A stretch of DNA of 6,061 nucleotides, taken from assembly GCA_031285115.1 (NCBI GenBank), contig JAITWU010000318.1, forward strand, positions 1-6,061, given 5' to 3'. Shown one piece after another: positions 5,148 to 6,061 of the stretch. Below the pieces are notes generated by a model. It had not been told where the DNA came from, searched no databases, and saw only the letters and a program-made list of their open reading frames with translations. Source of the DNA: Azonexus sp. (GTDB lineage: Bacteria > Pseudomonadota > Gammaproteobacteria > Burkholderiales > Rhodocyclaceae). Position numbers and translations under genes: made by a program. Every line of letters begins with the position of its first letter. Position 1 is the first letter of the stretch.

Positions 5148-5570
5148 TCAGTCCGCTTCCATCCAGCGGCGTGCGGCGTCAACGTGATCGTCGATCGCGA
5201 CCGTGATCCGTGTCAGTTCGTCAAAGCCGATGTGGCCGGCGAGATCGGCCAGCGCGTTTTCGCGGCAGTAGGGCGAGAGACGGTTGACGATCCCGGTCAA
5301 TTCGGCGGCCGGCTGGAATCCGCGCGCCAGCGCCGCAACCCACGCCCGCGACAGATCGTAATCGATGGTGGCGTTGGCGAGGTCAGATTCGTCAGCGCCG
5401 TCCTGGTGCAGAACGACGGCTTTTAGCGACAGCTCGAGCGCGATCGTCGCCGCCAGGAGCCGCGTTGTCGCCGGCTGGGTTTTGTCACGCCGCGCGCTTT
5501 GCGCCAGATCGGCGGCCCTGGCGATGAACGCCGCCGCTACGGAATCGCCTCTCACGGACCCGTCCCACAA
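5148..5570 (-). CDS. Hypothetical protein, possibly HEPN-like; start uncertain
   Basis: An all-helical protein of about 140 residues from a TTG at 5570. The core TTRLLAATIALELSLKAVVLHQDG, then ATIDYDLSRAWVAALARGF and IVNRLSPYCRENAL resembles the HEPN-fold layout (ALELxLKAyLL ... HDLxxLxxxA ... lRY). However, the HDL histidine is Y and there is no clear Rx4-6H ribonuclease motif, so if HEPN it may be non-catalytic. Start choice is poor: TTG 5570 has no ribosome site, GTG 5555 has a weak GGGACGG, and the frame is open back to 5645 without an ATG. An ATG with a good site (5620) is in a different frame. The gene may be truncated or frameshifted at its 5' end. It lies on the left of the candidate oriT. 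Confidence 0.55.
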   Translation of the reverse strand: MWDGSVRGDSVAAAFIARAADLAQSARRDKTQPATTRLLAATIALELSLKAVVLHQDGADESDLANATIDYDLSRAWVAALARGFQPAAELTGIVNRLSPYCRENALADLAGHIGFDELTRITVAIDDHVDAARRWMEAD

Positions 5571-5733
5571 AGCCGGTAAATGACCATCCGGCGCTTTCCC
5601 GATTTTGAACCATTCGCCATTGGCGCGCCCCTCTTCAAAAATCGATCAGAAGCCGCTTGCCGTCGTCAAGACGCGCCCGGAATTTGAGCGCTCCTGCATC
5701 CCGAAAAAACGAAGGCCGACAGGCCGAAGTTTT

Positions 5734-5768
5734 AAAGGGCGCAATTATACGTTTACCTTCGGTAAACG
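5734..5768 (-). other. Candidate origin of transfer (oriT), MOBQ (Ti/RSF1010) type
   Basis: On the minus strand an 8-bp perfect inverted repeat, CGTTTACC-GAA-GGTAAACG (5768-5750), is followed directly by TATAATTGCG and CCCTTT (5749-5734). From memory, RSF1010 oriT has an inverted repeat with the same GAA loop followed by CGGTAAGTGCG and CCCT, nicked between G and C. The Ti-plasmid oriT carries GGGCGCAATTATACG adjacent to its own repeat, and the plus strand here reads exactly that at 5737-5751. By analogy the nick would fall on the minus strand between 5740 and 5739. Spacing, loop and core all agree. No relaxase gene is in the window; function is inferred. Confidence 0.8.
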
Positions 5769-5837
5769 CTATGCGAAGTACGAAATGACGCCTCAGCCAG
5801 AGCGCCCACCCGCGCCGGATTTTCAGAAGGAAACGAG

Positions 5838-6061
5838 ATGGATTTGCCGAAGCTCATGAGCCAGGCCGACATCCGCCGCCGCTGGATCTACACCCGGCAG
5901 GGCATCGTCATGCTGATCAAAAACGATCCGGAGTTTCCCGCGCCGATCGCCACCGTCAACGACGGCCGCACGCGGCTGTGGCGCGAAACCGATATCGCAG
6001 CCTACGAGCAAGGCAAGCCGTGGCTGTTCGACGAAGCGGAGAAGATCGGCCGGCAGGCGCG
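5838..6061 (+). CDS. AlpA/excisionase-like HTH protein, 3' end outside window
   Basis: First 74 codons of a gene running off the right edge. It starts MDLPKLMSQADIRRRWIYTR and continues with VMLIKNDPEFPAPIATVNDG, RTRLWRETDIAAYEQGKPWL. This is the pattern of AlpA/MerR-like winged-helix proteins: an N-terminal helix-turn-helix (sxxdIrrrwxxtrqgIxxLi), the xxFPxPi turn, and a wing ending in rlWretDIxaYe. A near-ideal ribosome site (AGAAGGA) lies 6 bases before the ATG at 5838. Such proteins regulate excision or transfer genes on mobile elements. It begins about 70 bp right of the candidate oriT, so control of mobilisation genes further right is a reasonable guess. A second in-frame ATG, seven codons in, is a less likely start. 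Confidence 0.8.
   Translation, partial: MDLPKLMSQADIRRRWIYTRQGIVMLIKNDPEFPAPIATVNDGRTRLWRETDIAAYEQGKPWLFDEAEKIGRQA

Noticed and set aside
5135..5155. CGGAC-N11-GTCCG between the convergent 4987 and 5148 genes, considered as a terminator
   Set aside because: Five-bp stem with a long loop and no T-run on the proper side; it also overlaps the end of the minus-strand gene.
4818..5426. The vapC frame stays open after its stop for about 200 codons; a GTG at 4938 could start it
   Set aside because: The first 60 or so codons are oddly balanced in composition, but there is no ribosome site, VapC is already full-length, and the second half is antisense to the 5148 gene and arginine-rich. Kept only as a possible remnant.
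5710..5729. GGCC-GACA-GGCC with nearby T-runs, considered as a terminator
   Set aside because: Only four base pairs form; it is mainly a direct repeat of AGGCCGA. Too weak to call.
5605..5859. Plus-strand open frame of 84 codons over the oriT region
   Set aside because: It has no ribosome site and no recognisable pattern, spans the candidate oriT, and overlaps the well-supported start at 5838 in another frame.

Overview
The window looks like part of the maintenance and mobilisation backbone of a plasmid, or a plasmid-derived integrative element, from a GC-rich proteobacterium, most likely an alphaproteobacterium. That placement is inference. It rests on a ParA plus ribbon-helix-helix partner of a kind I associate with alphaproteobacterial plasmids, on a winged-helix protein type common on rhizobial-type replicons, and on an origin of transfer resembling the Ti-plasmid/RSF1010 (MOBQ) type. 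No chromosomal housekeeping gene is present.

Layout. 1-475: the 3' part of a serine resolvase, cut by the window edge. 487-1153 (minus strand): a toxin-antitoxin pair of the HI1419/HI1420 (HigBA-like) kind, with a palindrome directly in front of the toxin start. 1261-2350: a compact partition operon. It consists of an 18-bp perfect inverted repeat overlapping a promoter, parA, and a small RHH parB-like gene joined to parA by an ATGA overlap. 2357-2812 (minus strand): an unidentified winged-helix protein. 2813-3125: a structured intergenic region with an operator-like palindrome, a leftward intrinsic terminator and several hairpins, two of them mutually exclusive. 3126-3860: a second winged-helix protein, followed by a terminator. 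3861-4158: a GC-rich run of short perfect hairpins, then an AT-rich palindromic operator/promoter. 4159-4817: a vapBC operon (AbrB-fold antitoxin, PIN toxin). 4987-5133: a possible tiny lipoprotein. 5148-5570 (minus strand): a protein with weak HEPN-like features and an uncertain start. 5734-5768: the candidate oriT. 5838-end: the start of an AlpA-like HTH gene cut by the right edge.

How it fits together. Resolvase (probable multimer resolution), ParAB (segregation) and two toxin-antitoxin modules (post-segregational stability) form a typical plasmid stability set. The candidate oriT would let the element be mobilised by a MOBQ relaxase encoded elsewhere. From the strand predicted to be nicked, DNA to the left of oriT (HEPN-like gene, vapBC, then the rest) would enter a recipient first. 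No classical replication initiator is recognisable. The two winged-helix genes flanking the structured 2813-3125 region are the most interesting candidates for an unrecognised replication or control module.
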